From: Pseudomonadales bacterium
GTDB taxonomy: Bacteria > Pseudomonadota > Gammaproteobacteria > Pseudomonadales > Ketobacteraceae
Assembly: GCA_002708905.1 (NCBI GenBank)
Contig: PAPM01000025.1
Coordinates: forward strand, 62,001 to 126,000
Reading direction: 5' to 3'
DNA: 64,000 nt
Below, piece by piece: positions 8,407-17,900 of the stretch. Position 1 is the stretch's first letter. Each line of letters begins with the position of its first letter. A model generated the notes under the pieces. The model was not told where the DNA came from and did not search any database. It was given only the letters and a program-made list of their open reading frames with translations. A program made the position numbers and the translations under genes.

Positions 8407-9645
8407 ATTACTTATTCCATCAATATCGCTCGGGTCGAAAAGGACCTCTACGAACTGGCCAAATTCGGTTATAACGAGAAAGACAAAGGTATCTATCGGC
8501 AGGGTTTCACAACCGAAGACCGGGAAGCCCGGCACTGGCTGATGGATTACTTCAAACGCTGTGGCCTGCAAACTCACATGGATGGCGCAGGTAATGTCTG
8601 TGGCCGCTATGGTCCGGCAGACAAACCCGCCATTCTGATTGGCTCACACCTGGACTCCGTCCCGGCGGGGGGCATGTTCGACGGCACGTTGGGCGTAGTG
8701 GCAGGTTTGGAGTGTGTGCGTATTATTCAGGAGCAGGATATTCCCCTCACCTACCCCATTGAAATTATTGCCACCAGCGAAGAGGAAGGTCGTTTCGGTG
8801 GCATGTTGGGTGCCCAGGCACTCACCGGAAGTTTGACGCTGGATTGGTTGGAAAACGCCAAAGATCCCAGTGGAATGTCCCTGAAGCAGGCCATGGCGGA
8901 TCAGGGTTTGGACTACCATCAGGCCTTGCACGCCAAACGCAGCCCGGACAGCGTGAAAGCGTTTCTGGAATTGCACATCGAACAGGGCCCGGTGCTGGAA
9001 GCCAGCAAAAATACCATCGGCGTGGTGGAGGGCATCTCCGGTGTCTTCAAATGGCTGATCAAGTTCCTCGGCAAAGCGGACCACGCCGGCACCGCCCCCA
9101 TGGATTTACGCAGCGATGCGTTTATGGGGCTGGCGGACTTCGCCCATGAAATAAAACGTATCATCGATGAAAACGGCACGGACAAATCCCGCCTCACCAT
9201 CGGCCGGGTGGAACTGAAGCCCGGTTATGCCCACACGGTTCCCGGGGAAGCGGATTTCACTTTGGTGGGCCGGGATATGTCAGAAGACGTGATGCGGGAT
9301 CTGGCGGACAGTTGTCGCAAGGCCTTATCCGCCATTGCCCGTCGCCACCGCCTGATGTTTGAATATGAGCAGATGAGCTGGCTGGAACCCAAAGCCTGCT
9401 CGCAACAGATTATGGATGTCTTTGAGGGCACCACCCAGGATCTGGGCTACAGTTATCAGTTGATGCCCAGCGGCGCCGGACATGACGCCCAGTTCTTCAC
9501 GGATATTACGCCCACCGGGATGATTTTTATTCCCAGCGTAGGTGGCGTCAGCCACGCGCCGGACGAGTGGTCCCACTGGGAAGACGTGGAAAAAGGCTGT
9601 AACGTGTTGCTGAACAGCCTGATTCGTTTGCAGAAAACGCTCTAG
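8407..9645 (+). CDS. M20-family Zn hydrolase (N-carbamoyl-amino-acid/ureido hydrolase type) with apparent ATT start
   Basis: 412 aa if it starts at the ATT at 8407; the first in-frame ATG is not until 8542. Conserved family sequence (DKGIYRQGFTTEDREARHWL) lies upstream of that ATG, an in-frame TGA sits at 8392, and no ATG, GTG or TTG lies between. GAGGAG at 8393-8398 is eight bases from the ATT. Metal and catalytic motifs: GSHLDSVPAGGMFDG, SEEEGRFGG, LHIEQGPVLE, DHAGTAPM, PSGAGHDAQ and GVSHAPDEW. This is the allantoate amidohydrolase/beta-ureidopropionase/N-carbamoyl-L-amino-acid hydrolase branch, which cleaves ureido groups to CO2, NH3 and an amine. It is probably co-transcribed with the amine oxidase, and convergent by 13 bases with the carbamoyl/amide operon, whose product it may degrade. 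Confidence 0.88.
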   Translation: MTYSINIARVEKDLYELAKFGYNEKDKGIYRQGFTTEDREARHWLMDYFKRCGLQTHMDGAGNVCGRYGPADKPAILIGSHLDSVPAGGMFDGTLGVVAGLECVRIIQEQDIPLTYPIEIIATSEEEGRFGGMLGAQALTGSLTLDWLENAKDPSGMSLKQAMADQGLDYHQALHAKRSPDSVKAFLELHIEQGPVLEASKNTIGVVEGISGVFKWLIKFLGKADHAGTAPMDLRSDAFMGLADFAHEIKRIIDENGTDKSRLTIGRVELKPGYAHTVPGEADFTLVGRDMSEDVMRDLADSCRKALSAIARRHRLMFEYEQMSWLEPKACSQQIMDVFEGTTQDLGYSYQLMPSGAGHDAQFFTDITPTGMIFIPSVGGVSHAPDEWSHWEDVEKGCNVLLNSLIRLQKTL

Positions 9646-9658
9646 TCAGAGCCTTGAA

Positions 9659-11677
9659 CTACGCAGTAGCGTGCCAGCCCAGTTCATCGGCACGCTGCCG
9701 TGCCAGCTTCGGTAGATCCTGCGCCACAAAATGGTGATGCAACAATTGCACACCCAGCACATGGTTAATCACCGCATCCAGCTGGACTTTCGTCTCCCGG
9801 TCCATATTGGGATCTTCGTGGTCGGCAATCATTTTATCAATAGCGGCACTATCCAGCAGACCGGCGGCTTCCACTTTTTCCTTGCTGGCAAACTCATGCA
9901 TTAACGTCATCATGGATTGCCATTTCTTTTTGTCTGTGTGCGCAGGCGGCGCCATAAAGGCAAACTTCTGGCGTTTATACAAGATCTCCGGCAGCAGCCC
10001 TTTCATGGCTTCCCGCAACACGTACTTCTCCGTTGCCCCCTTGATACGCAATTGCGGTGGTACCGTGGTGGCAAACTTCGCCAGGTGGTGGTCCAGAAAT
10101 GCCGGGCGCGCCTCCATGGAATTAGCCATATCCACCCGATCACCACCCCAGGTCAGGATCTGCCCTTCCAGCATGGTTTTGATCCATACGTACTGGGCCT
10201 TATCCAGAGGATGGCGCCCATCCAGTTGACTACGATCGAAGGTAGCCGCGATCTGAGCACCGGCATCGTAGTCCTTGAGCTGGTTGCGCCACTCCGGATT
10301 CAACAGGGCCATGGCCGGCTCATGACAATGCAACCAGTTCTGCAGACAGGTGGGAGTGAAACCCACCACATCCGTCATGGCTTCAGAATTGAAATCCTCC
10401 CGCGGCAACATGGCACCACGGAACAGACTGTTACTTTCTTCCAGACTGGATTGCCATTCTTTTCTCAGTGTCGCAGGTAAGTCATCCAGACCATACAGGA
10501 ACATGTCCTTGCGGAAAGCAGGATAGCCGGCAAACAGTTCGTCGGACCCTTCACCGGTGAGCACCACCTTGTACTTGTTCTGCTTCACCGTTTCACTCAT
10601 CAACAGCTTGGCCACGGCCAGGGTATTGTAAATGGTCCGTTCCGTATGCCAGATGGTGCGGGCAAAATTATCGTAGAGATGATCAGCAGAGAGGGACAAC
10701 ACCACCTGGTCAGCGCCGGTCATATCCGCCATTTCCCGGGCAATAGGGGTTTCATCATAATCACTGCTGTCAAAGCCGATGGTGAACGCCTTTACCGGGT
10801 CCTGCCGGGCTGCCGCCGAAAGGCCCAGTATCGAACAGCTATCGATGCCGCCCGACAAATAACAACCCACAGGCACGTCGGCATTCAAGCGGTGCTGCAC
10901 AGCTTCCAGCAGGTGGTCACGCACCCCTTCGATGTAGTGGCTCTCATCGTGGTGATTCACATATTCACCGGCCACCGGAAAATCCATATCCCAGTATTTT
11001 TTCTGGTTAACCACCAGCTTGCCGTTTTTGCGCTGGATCTTGATCAAGTGTCCGGGGGGAACCTGATGTACGCCTTCAAACGCCGTACTGCCTGGCACCA
11101 TCACCTGAATCAACTGATGATAGGTGCCGGCTGCGGTCAGTTTCCGTTGCACCGACGGATGGGCAAACAATACTTTCAGTTCCGAGCCAAACACAATTCC
11201 GTCAGCAGTTTCACTCCAATACAACGGCTTGACACCAAACCGGTCCCGCACCAGATAGAGTGCATCTTCACTTTTATCAAACAAAGCAAAGGCGAACTCT
11301 CCGCGCAAATACTGCAGCGTTTTTTCCATGCCGTAGCGGGGATACAAATGCAGAATGATTTCCGAGTCGCTCTTGGTGGCAAAACGGGCACCATTGGATA
11401 CCAACATGGCACGAATACGCTGGAAATCGTAAAACTCACCATTATGCACCAGGTAATACTGTTGATCCTGGGAGATCAGCGGCTGTCGCCCGCGCTCTTC
11501 ATTGAGGTCGATGATGGACAGGCGTGCGTGGCTCAGGCCGATGCCGACACCCGCCGGATTGGTATAGCCGAAATTATCCGGACCTCGATGATACTGAATG
11601 GCGGCCATGTTGACCAAAACCTGAGAATCGATCGGTTGTTGGGGGTCGCGGTGGAACACACCGGCTATACCACACAT
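9659..11677 (-). CDS. Asparagine-synthase-type glutamine amidotransferase
   Basis: 672 aa. The N-terminal class II glutaminase domain begins with the catalytic Cys2 (MCGIAGVFHR) and carries YHRGPD, VHNGEFYDF and RDRFGVKPLY. The C-terminal ATP-pyrophosphatase domain has the PP-loop SGGIDS at 275-280, TGEGSDELFAGYPAFR at about 374-389 and MANSMEARPAFLDH. The family adenylates a carboxylate and replaces AMP with ammonia from glutamine, giving an amide. Ordinary AsnB proteins are near 550 aa, so this one is long. A clear AGGAGAG precedes the ATG. It is the last gene of the operon, 53 bases after an atypical carbamoyltransferase, which suggests amide formation on a carbamoylated amino acid rather than plain asparagine synthesis (inference). 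Confidence 0.9.
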   Translation of the reverse strand: MCGIAGVFHRDPQQPIDSQVLVNMAAIQYHRGPDNFGYTNPAGVGIGLSHARLSIIDLNEERGRQPLISQDQQYYLVHNGEFYDFQRIRAMLVSNGARFATKSDSEIILHLYPRYGMEKTLQYLRGEFAFALFDKSEDALYLVRDRFGVKPLYWSETADGIVFGSELKVLFAHPSVQRKLTAAGTYHQLIQVMVPGSTAFEGVHQVPPGHLIKIQRKNGKLVVNQKKYWDMDFPVAGEYVNHHDESHYIEGVRDHLLEAVQHRLNADVPVGCYLSGGIDSCSILGLSAAARQDPVKAFTIGFDSSDYDETPIAREMADMTGADQVVLSLSADHLYDNFARTIWHTERTIYNTLAVAKLLMSETVKQNKYKVVLTGEGSDELFAGYPAFRKDMFLYGLDDLPATLRKEWQSSLEESNSLFRGAMLPREDFNSEAMTDVVGFTPTCLQNWLHCHEPAMALLNPEWRNQLKDYDAGAQIAATFDRSQLDGRHPLDKAQYVWIKTMLEGQILTWGGDRVDMANSMEARPAFLDHHLAKFATTVPPQLRIKGATEKYVLREAMKGLLPEILYKRQKFAFMAPPAHTDKKKWQSMMTLMHEFASKEKVEAAGLLDSAAIDKMIADHEDPNMDRETKVQLDAVINHVLGVQLLHHHFVAQDLPKLARQRADELGWHATA

Positions 11678-11730
11678 AATGCTCTCCTGTTACTTCTTCA
11701 AATTAGAATCGGCAAACCGGATTCAGAACG

Positions 11731-12810
11731 TCACATCCAGACGTCCATAACCCGTTCAATTCGCTCACACATGCAGGTAAGCAGGGCCATCCGCAGAAAC
11801 ACCGCACCCCGGGCCTGGGAAAAATACCAATTGTGGGATGTTTCATCCAAATCCGACGACAGCTCATCACCCCGTGCCAACGGGTGCATCACGATGGCAT
11901 CCTTTTTCAAGGGAGAATTACGGTCCAGAACAAAGCGGGTGCCGTAGGATTCAAATCCATCGCCTTTCCAGGCAATCGCATTGATATACACCACATCAAT
12001 CTTGGGTAAGACCGATTCCATATCCGTGGTGGTCGCGATTTTTAATCCGGCCTGCTGCAGCTGCTCCAGCTGCCCTTTATCCCAGATGCGATCGCTGTCA
12101 TCATGAATGATGGTGACTTCCTCAAAACACTCCGGGAAAATGGCGACCATTTTTAACAAACTGCGTACCGTACGCATTTTGTTGGGCACACCAATGATGC
12201 CAAGACGTATCGGACTGAAACCGCTGCCCGGCTCACCCAGCATTTCGGGTTTCCATTTAAAAATGGTATAGAGATCGGCTAAAGCCTGGGTGGGATGCTC
12301 ATCCAATCCATTACCGGCGTTAATGATGGGAATGCGCAAGCTCCTCATCATTTCCTTCACCGAGGATTCATTGGTATCACGCAGAACAACGCAATCACCG
12401 TAATTGTTGAACATCTCCCCCACATCGGAGAGGGATTCACCTTTGGCAATCCCCGTGGTGGAACGATCCGTGATGGACATGATGTCCCCACCCAAACGAT
12501 GCCAGGCGCTCTCAAACGACAACCGGGTTCGGGTGCTGGGCTCATAGAAAGCACTGATCAGAATTTTACCCTGCAAAGGCGTACGAAAACGCTGCGGATT
12601 GGCTTCAAATTTTGCCGCCAGACGAAACAACTGCAACAGCACATCGCGATCAAACTGATCCGACGAAATAATATGTTGCGAAGAGAGTTGCTTCAGGTGC
12701 TCACCATCTTCGTGGATGGCTTTCAAAAGACCTTTGGGGTGGGCATCGCCATACACGTCAGGCACCTTGCGCTCAAACTCAACGTTACCCTCTTTCAAAT
12801 TACTCACCAT
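11731..12810 (-). CDS. Aspartate/ornithine carbamoyltransferase family protein with altered acceptor site
   Basis: 359 aa, about 45 residues longer at the N-terminus than catalytic PyrB. Carbamoyl-phosphate residues are kept: STRTR (92-96), the 80s-type loop TTGIAKGES, R144 in VVLRDTNE, HPTQ (172-175) and R213 in KMRTVRS. Where E. coli PyrB has TRVQKER, whose Arg and Gln bind the aspartate side-chain carboxylate, this protein has NAIAWKG (277-283). The HPLPR loop with its cis-proline is HPLAR (309-313). It should therefore transfer carbamoyl to an amine other than that of aspartate (inference). Its ATG overlaps the end of the 40-aa microprotein by seven bases. No PyrI or PyrC gene is nearby. 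It is not the housekeeping pyrB in my judgement. Confidence 0.88.
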   Translation of the reverse strand: MVSNLKEGNVEFERKVPDVYGDAHPKGLLKAIHEDGEHLKQLSSQHIISSDQFDRDVLLQLFRLAAKFEANPQRFRTPLQGKILISAFYEPSTRTRLSFESAWHRLGGDIMSITDRSTTGIAKGESLSDVGEMFNNYGDCVVLRDTNESSVKEMMRSLRIPIINAGNGLDEHPTQALADLYTIFKWKPEMLGEPGSGFSPIRLGIIGVPNKMRTVRSLLKMVAIFPECFEEVTIIHDDSDRIWDKGQLEQLQQAGLKIATTTDMESVLPKIDVVYINAIAWKGDGFESYGTRFVLDRNSPLKKDAIVMHPLARGDELSSDLDETSHNWYFSQARGAVFLRMALLTCMCERIERVMDVWM

Positions 12811-12926
12811 AATGTACCCCGCTTCCAGTCAACCAGCAGTAGTCCCAGCAGAACCAGGGGAGAAACACAGGTCACCAACAGTGCTCCCCCCACCAACAAC
12901 TCAAATAACGCTTCACTTATCGGCAC
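12804..12926 (-). CDS. 40-aa membrane microprotein, probable symporter partner
   Basis: A GTG at 12926 starts one base after the symporter stop, with GGAG (inside the symporter's last codons) nine bases upstream. The frame runs 40 codons and its stop overlaps the carbamoyltransferase ATG (ATGGTGA). The product is a single hydrophobic helix, about residues 8-33, with a short acidic N-terminus (PISEALFE) and a basic/aromatic tail (DWKRGTLW). Overlap at both ends argues that it is translated. Small accessory membrane proteins are known next to SSS transporters (for example YjcH with ActP and YhdT with PanF), though this one resembles neither clearly. Function inferred only from position. Confidence 0.65.
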   Translation of the reverse strand: MPISEALFELLVGGALLVTCVSPLVLLGLLLVDWKRGTLW

Positions 12927-12927
12927 G

Positions 12928-14349
12928 TTATTTCTCCATACGCTGCAAGCGTTCCCAGTTAAACTCTTCGTTATACAACGCCAGACCAAACAAACATACC
13001 ACCAGCGACACCAGGCAGGATGTTAAGGCCGCCACGTAAAAACCAATCTGTACGAAAGCAATCAATCCCAACAGGGTACCCAGCAACATGGCCAGGCCGG
13101 CGTACAACCCACCGAGACGGGGCCTGTACAATCCAAATACGATGGGCCAGATGGTACTGGCCACAAATGCTCCGGTGAAATTCAGCAGTTCTCCCAGGGT
13201 GGTCATACGCGGTAGGCACAGCACCCAGGTCAACAGTCCCAGCCCCAGAATGACCCACTTCCCAACCTTGAACAGGTGTTCGTTACTGGCACCCGGCTTA
13301 AGTATTCCACGATAGATGTCCTCAGTCAGCAAATCGCTGGTGGCCGCCAACAATGAGTCCAAACTGGACGCCAATGCGGAAAACACCACGATGAAGACGA
13401 ACACGGCACCCACACTACCTAGCAATTTTGCGGCCACCAGAGGCCCCACCATGTCCGGGCTGGGTGGATAAATATTCAGTGCGGGGGCTGCCAGGGCGAT
13501 AAAGCCGGTCACAATGGGAATGGGCAACCATAGCAATCCGGAAATCAGGTAGGCCTTTTTCCCGATCCCTTCGCGAAACGCAAAGGCGCGCGACCACCAG
13601 ACGTTGGAATGGAAGATCTCACCGATACCAAAGAAAATGTTATTGAACAGGAACATAATGGCGGCAGGAAACAGCAGATTGAGTAATTGGGGCTGTTCCT
13701 GGCTGACGGTTTCATAAATCCTGGTCAACCCTACGTCCTGCCAGCAGACATAGCCGATGAACAACACACCACATAAAATGATGAGCGTCTGGATGAAGTC
13801 TGTGGCAATTACCGCTTTGAGTCCACCCAGCAAGGTATAACCCACGCAGATCGCCAGAATAACCGTCATGCCCACGTGATAATCCAGCCCGCTGAGGGAG
13901 TGCAGCAGAATGCCCCCCGCCATCCCCAGGCTGATCAACCAACCCATGGCGTAACAGAACGACACTACAAGAAACACATACCAGGCACCCCGGCCATAAC
14001 GTACACGGATAAAGTCGCCGCAGGTAAACCCCTTCGGCATCAGAGCCTTAATCCGCTTGGCCATGGGTGCAAACAGAATCAGCCCCAGCGCCGCCATGGA
14101 ATATCCCACCATGCCCCAGACGCCAAACTGGTAGGTGAGCTGGGGTGCCACCAGCGTAGTATTGCTGGTTACCCAGGTGGCCATCGCCGTAGCCGAAGCC
14201 AGTGCCAACCCCACGTTGCGCCCGGCCAGCATAAAGTCGTCGACAGTACGATTACGACGCCCCAGCCACCAGCCAAAGCTGACCCAGGCCAAGCCAAACA
14301 AAACGAGGATAACGATTGCGGTTTGGGTAGAGATTTGTGCAGCGAACAT
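12928..14349 (-). CDS. Sodium:solute symporter (SSS family), DUR3/urea-like branch possible
   Basis: 473 aa with about 13 membrane spans, the usual SSS architecture. Characteristic stretches are GRRNRTVDDFMLAGRN after the first span, TWVTSNTTLVAPQLTYQFG, KGFTCGDFIRVRYG, and the sodium-site region FSALASSLDSLLAATSDLL. The N-terminal third (unwound helix followed by YQFGVWG) resembles DUR3-type urea/polyamine symporters more than PutP or PanF, but I cannot confirm this without a tree. It follows the Fn3-like protein by 20 bases and is followed after one base by the membrane microprotein. In this operon it may take up a ureido or amide solute, or its precursor. Confidence 0.85.
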   Translation of the reverse strand: MFAAQISTQTAIVILVLFGLAWVSFGWWLGRRNRTVDDFMLAGRNVGLALASATAMATWVTSNTTLVAPQLTYQFGVWGMVGYSMAALGLILFAPMAKRIKALMPKGFTCGDFIRVRYGRGAWYVFLVVSFCYAMGWLISLGMAGGILLHSLSGLDYHVGMTVILAICVGYTLLGGLKAVIATDFIQTLIILCGVLFIGYVCWQDVGLTRIYETVSQEQPQLLNLLFPAAIMFLFNNIFFGIGEIFHSNVWWSRAFAFREGIGKKAYLISGLLWLPIPIVTGFIALAAPALNIYPPSPDMVGPLVAAKLLGSVGAVFVFIVVFSALASSLDSLLAATSDLLTEDIYRGILKPGASNEHLFKVGKWVILGLGLLTWVLCLPRMTTLGELLNFTGAFVASTIWPIVFGLYRPRLGGLYAGLAMLLGTLLGLIAFVQIGFYVAALTSCLVSLVVCLFGLALYNEEFNWERLQRMEK

Positions 14350-14369
14350 AGAATCCGTTTCTGATTATT

Positions 14370-14819
14370 TTATGAATCTGAGCGAGTGAAACGGAACAGC
14401 GTGACCACCAGAGAACCAAACAAAGCTGCACCGATCGAAAACAAAAGAGAAGCCGAACGCAGAGACCGATGCTCAACGTCAAAGCGTACCGTGTTTGAGA
14501 GTGAAGCACCGGTGTCACTCAGTAATCGGGCGAAATAAACCCCGTCCTCAAACCCGCTGAGATGAACCTGATCCTGACCGGTAAGCTGCAATGACCGCAT
14601 CACCTGATCAAATTCCCGATCGCGCCCCACCTGCAATGTAACGGAGCCATCGCCCAAATCCTTCCAACTCAAAGTAATGAAGCCCTCGCTTACTTTCTGA
14701 GCACTGGCAATCAGGTTCTCAGCAGGTGCTCCGATTACGAAGGGGGACTGCACCAAAAATGCACAGACAAGCAGCATTTTTGCCACATTATTGAAATAAA
14801 AGGGGGATTTGGGAGCCAT
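14370..14819 (-). CDS. Fn3-like protein with signal peptide and C-terminal membrane anchor
   Basis: 149 aa. Residues 1-30 form a signal peptide (hydrophobic core MLLVCAFLVQSPFVIG, cleavage after GA). Residues about 32-115 look like one fibronectin-type-III-like beta sandwich: SEGFITLSWKDLGDG, then VTLQVGRDREFD and DGVYFARLLSDTG, which have the spacing of Fn3 strands. A single membrane span follows (LLFSIGAALFGSLVVTLFRF) with a short polar tail, placing the Fn3 domain in the periplasm. It is the first gene of the operon ending at the amidotransferase. I infer a periplasmic sensor or binding accessory of the symporter; no homologue with known function is recognised. Confidence 0.7.
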   Translation of the reverse strand: MAPKSPFYFNNVAKMLLVCAFLVQSPFVIGAPAENLIASAQKVSEGFITLSWKDLGDGSVTLQVGRDREFDQVMRSLQLTGQDQVHLSGFEDGVYFARLLSDTGASLSNTVRFDVEHRSLRSASLLFSIGAALFGSLVVTLFRFTRSDS

Positions 14820-14920
14820 AGGGAGTATAAGGGGACTGTAAATCAGCCTTCGCCTGTGGATTAAGCTCCCAGACTAACAAAGCTTAGAACTCAATTCAAT
14901 TTTTGGGCGGATGCCCGATG

Positions 14921-17900
14921 TCAGGGGTACTGCTGCTCCTGCGCTTCCAGCTTGCGCGCCACATCCCCCGGCGAACCGGTCTTACGTGCCAGCAACTCGT
15001 ACGCCACGGGGACCACATACAGGGTAAACAGGGTTGCCGCCAGGGTGCCGGCCAGTACCACCACACCGATCACAAGACGGGTTTCCGCCCCGGCCCCACT
15101 GGAGGCAATCAGGGGGATGGAACCGGCTGCCGTGGTAATACCGGTAATCAGTATGGGACGGAAACGCACCTGGGTTGCCTCAATGATGGCTTGTTTGAAT
15201 TCCTCTCCCTGGTCACGCAGCTGGTTGGCAAACTCAACAATCAGTATTCCGTTTTTGGAGGCCAACCCCACCAGCATCATCAAGCCGATCTGGGAATAAA
15301 TATTCAAACTGCTCCCTGTCAGGTACAACCCCAATAATCCACCACACATGGCTAAAGGCACGGTCAGCATAATAATAAAAGGATGCACATAACTTTCGAA
15401 TTGCGCCGCCAGCACCAGGAAGGTCACCATTACCCCCAGCAGGAAAATAAACAGCACACTGTCGCCGGAAAATTTATAATCCCGGGACTGGCCTTTATAA
15501 TCAATATTCACATTGGCCGGGAGATGTTCCCTCACCAACCCTTCCAGGTAGTTGAGTGCTTCCCCCAGCGACAGGTTATCCGCCAGATTGGCCTCGAGCG
15601 TAATCGCGCGCACCCGGTTGTAGCGATTCAACGATGTGGCCCCGGCAAACTCTTCCAGTTTCACCAGATTCGCCAACGGCACCAATTGATCCAGCTTTTC
15701 CGAGCGCACGTATATATTCTGCAGACTGATAGGAGTGCTCTGGTTATCCCGCACTCCCTCCAAAATCACGTCGTATTCTTCACCCTGGTCGTTGTAGGTG
15801 GTAACGCGACGGGAACCGAGCATGGTCTCCAGTGTGCGCCCCATATTGCCAACGGACACACCCAGGTCAGCAGCCCGATTATAATCAATCACTACATTCA
15901 ACTGCGGCTGGGTCTCTTTTAAATCCCAGTCCATGCCTACCAGGCCGGGGTTATCCGCTTCAATCTTTGCCGTCAGGATGTCACGCCACTGAGCCAACTC
16001 CTCATAGGTTCCACCGCCGAGCACAAACTGCACCGGCTTCTGCAAGCCACCACCGAATCCTTGCCGCATAATGGGGAACGCATTAACACCGGGCAGGTCC
16101 GCCAGTTTTTGTCGCACCTCGTTGATAATGACGAAGGCACCTCGGCGTTTACTCCAGTCATTCAGCAACACAATTACCACCCCCGTATTGAAGTTGGCCA
16201 CATTGCCCCAACCACGAGGCGTACGCACCAACAAGCGGGTAATCTCATTGTTCTCCACATAGGGCATCATGCGCTGTTCGATCTCATCCATATACTTGGT
16301 CATGTAGTCGAACGTTGCCCCTTCCGGGCCATTTACAATCAGAAAAAAGGCACCACGATCCTCCCGCGGCGCGTACTCCGAAGGAATGGCCTTAAACAGG
16401 TAATAGCTGGCGGCCATCAAACCGATAAAGCCCAACACCACAACCCAGGGCGCGCGCATACAGAACACGATGGAATGTCCATAACCGGTCTTGAGCCAAT
16501 CAAACAGAACGTCCACCATGCGCACAACCGGACTGTGTTGCTCATTGGCACGCAAAACTTTTGAGGCCAGCATAGGGGATAAGGTGAGCGCAATCAGCGT
16601 GGAAAAACACACCGCCGCTGTCATGGTGAGTGCGAACTCGGAAAACAACCGCCCCAGATCGCCCTGTAAAAACGAGATGGGAACAAACACAGCCACCAGC
16701 ACCAGGGTGGTGGCAATTACCGCAAAGCCCACCTGACGTGCACCCCGATAGGCCGCCAGCAACGGTGGTTCATCATATTCCTGCATGCGGCGTACGATGT
16801 TTTCCAGTACCACCACCGCGTCATCAACCACCAGACCGATCGCCAGCACCAGGGCCAACAGCGTGAGCAGGTTGACGGAGAAACCAAACATCAGCAGTGC
16901 AATAAAAGTAGCCACTATGGAGACCGGTACCGTCACCGCCGGCACCAGCATGGCCCTGGCACTGCCCAGGAACAAATAGATCATCAACACCACCAGACCA
17001 ATGGCGATGGCCAATGTGGAGTAAACCTGGTTAACCGCACCTTCCACAAACACCGACGAATCATAACTTTGCTCCAGGCTCATGTGCGACGGGAGCACAG
17101 CATTGACCCGGTCCCGCTCTGCTTTGGCTGCACGGGTTACCTCAATGGTGTTGGCCGTAGACTGCTTGATAATACCGATGCCGACCTGGGGAATGCCGTT
17201 ACCACGAAACACAATGCGGCTTTCCTCAGTACCGCGCTCCACCCGCGCCACATCCCCCAGGCGCACCAGATAGCCGTTTTCGCCCCGCGCCAGCACCAGG
17301 TTACGAAAGTCTTCTGCACTGGCAAAGGCCCGTTGCACCCGCACCGTTAGCTGCCGGGTTTGGCCCTCGATGGCCCCTGCGGGCAACTCAACGTTCTCAG
17401 CCCTTAACGCCGCTTCCACATCATTGGCGGTTAAGCCACGGGCCGCCAATTGATTCCGATCAAGCCAGACCCGCATGGCATAACGCTGGGCACCACCCAC
17501 GATAATCCGTGCCACACCATTCAAAGTGGAAAAGCGATCCACCAGGTAACGATCCGCATAATCCGACAACTCCGGAACCGTCATGCCCTCCCCCACCAGG
17601 TTCAGCCACATGATTACGTCATCATCGCCGGACTCCTTGCGAATCTCGGGTGGATCGGCTTCTTCCGGCAGATCGTTAGCGATACCGGCCACCCGATCGC
17701 GCACATCATTGGCTGCAGCATCAATGTCCCGGTCCACATCAAACTCAATGGTGATACGGGAATTGCCGTCACTGCTGACGGAAGCCACATACTTGATGCC
17801 TTCCACACCGGCAATGCGCTCTTCGATAATCTGGGTAATGCGGGTTTCCACCACCGCTGCTGCAGCACCACGATAGCCGGTACTGATGGTTACCACTGGC

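Noticed and set aside
10646-11947. Long open frame antisense to the amidotransferase gene
   Set aside because: Mirror of strongly biased codons; no domain and no ribosome site.
11731-12810. Calling this gene pyrB
   Set aside because: The aspartate side-chain-binding residues are missing, there is an N-terminal extension, and the neighbours are not pyrimidine genes.
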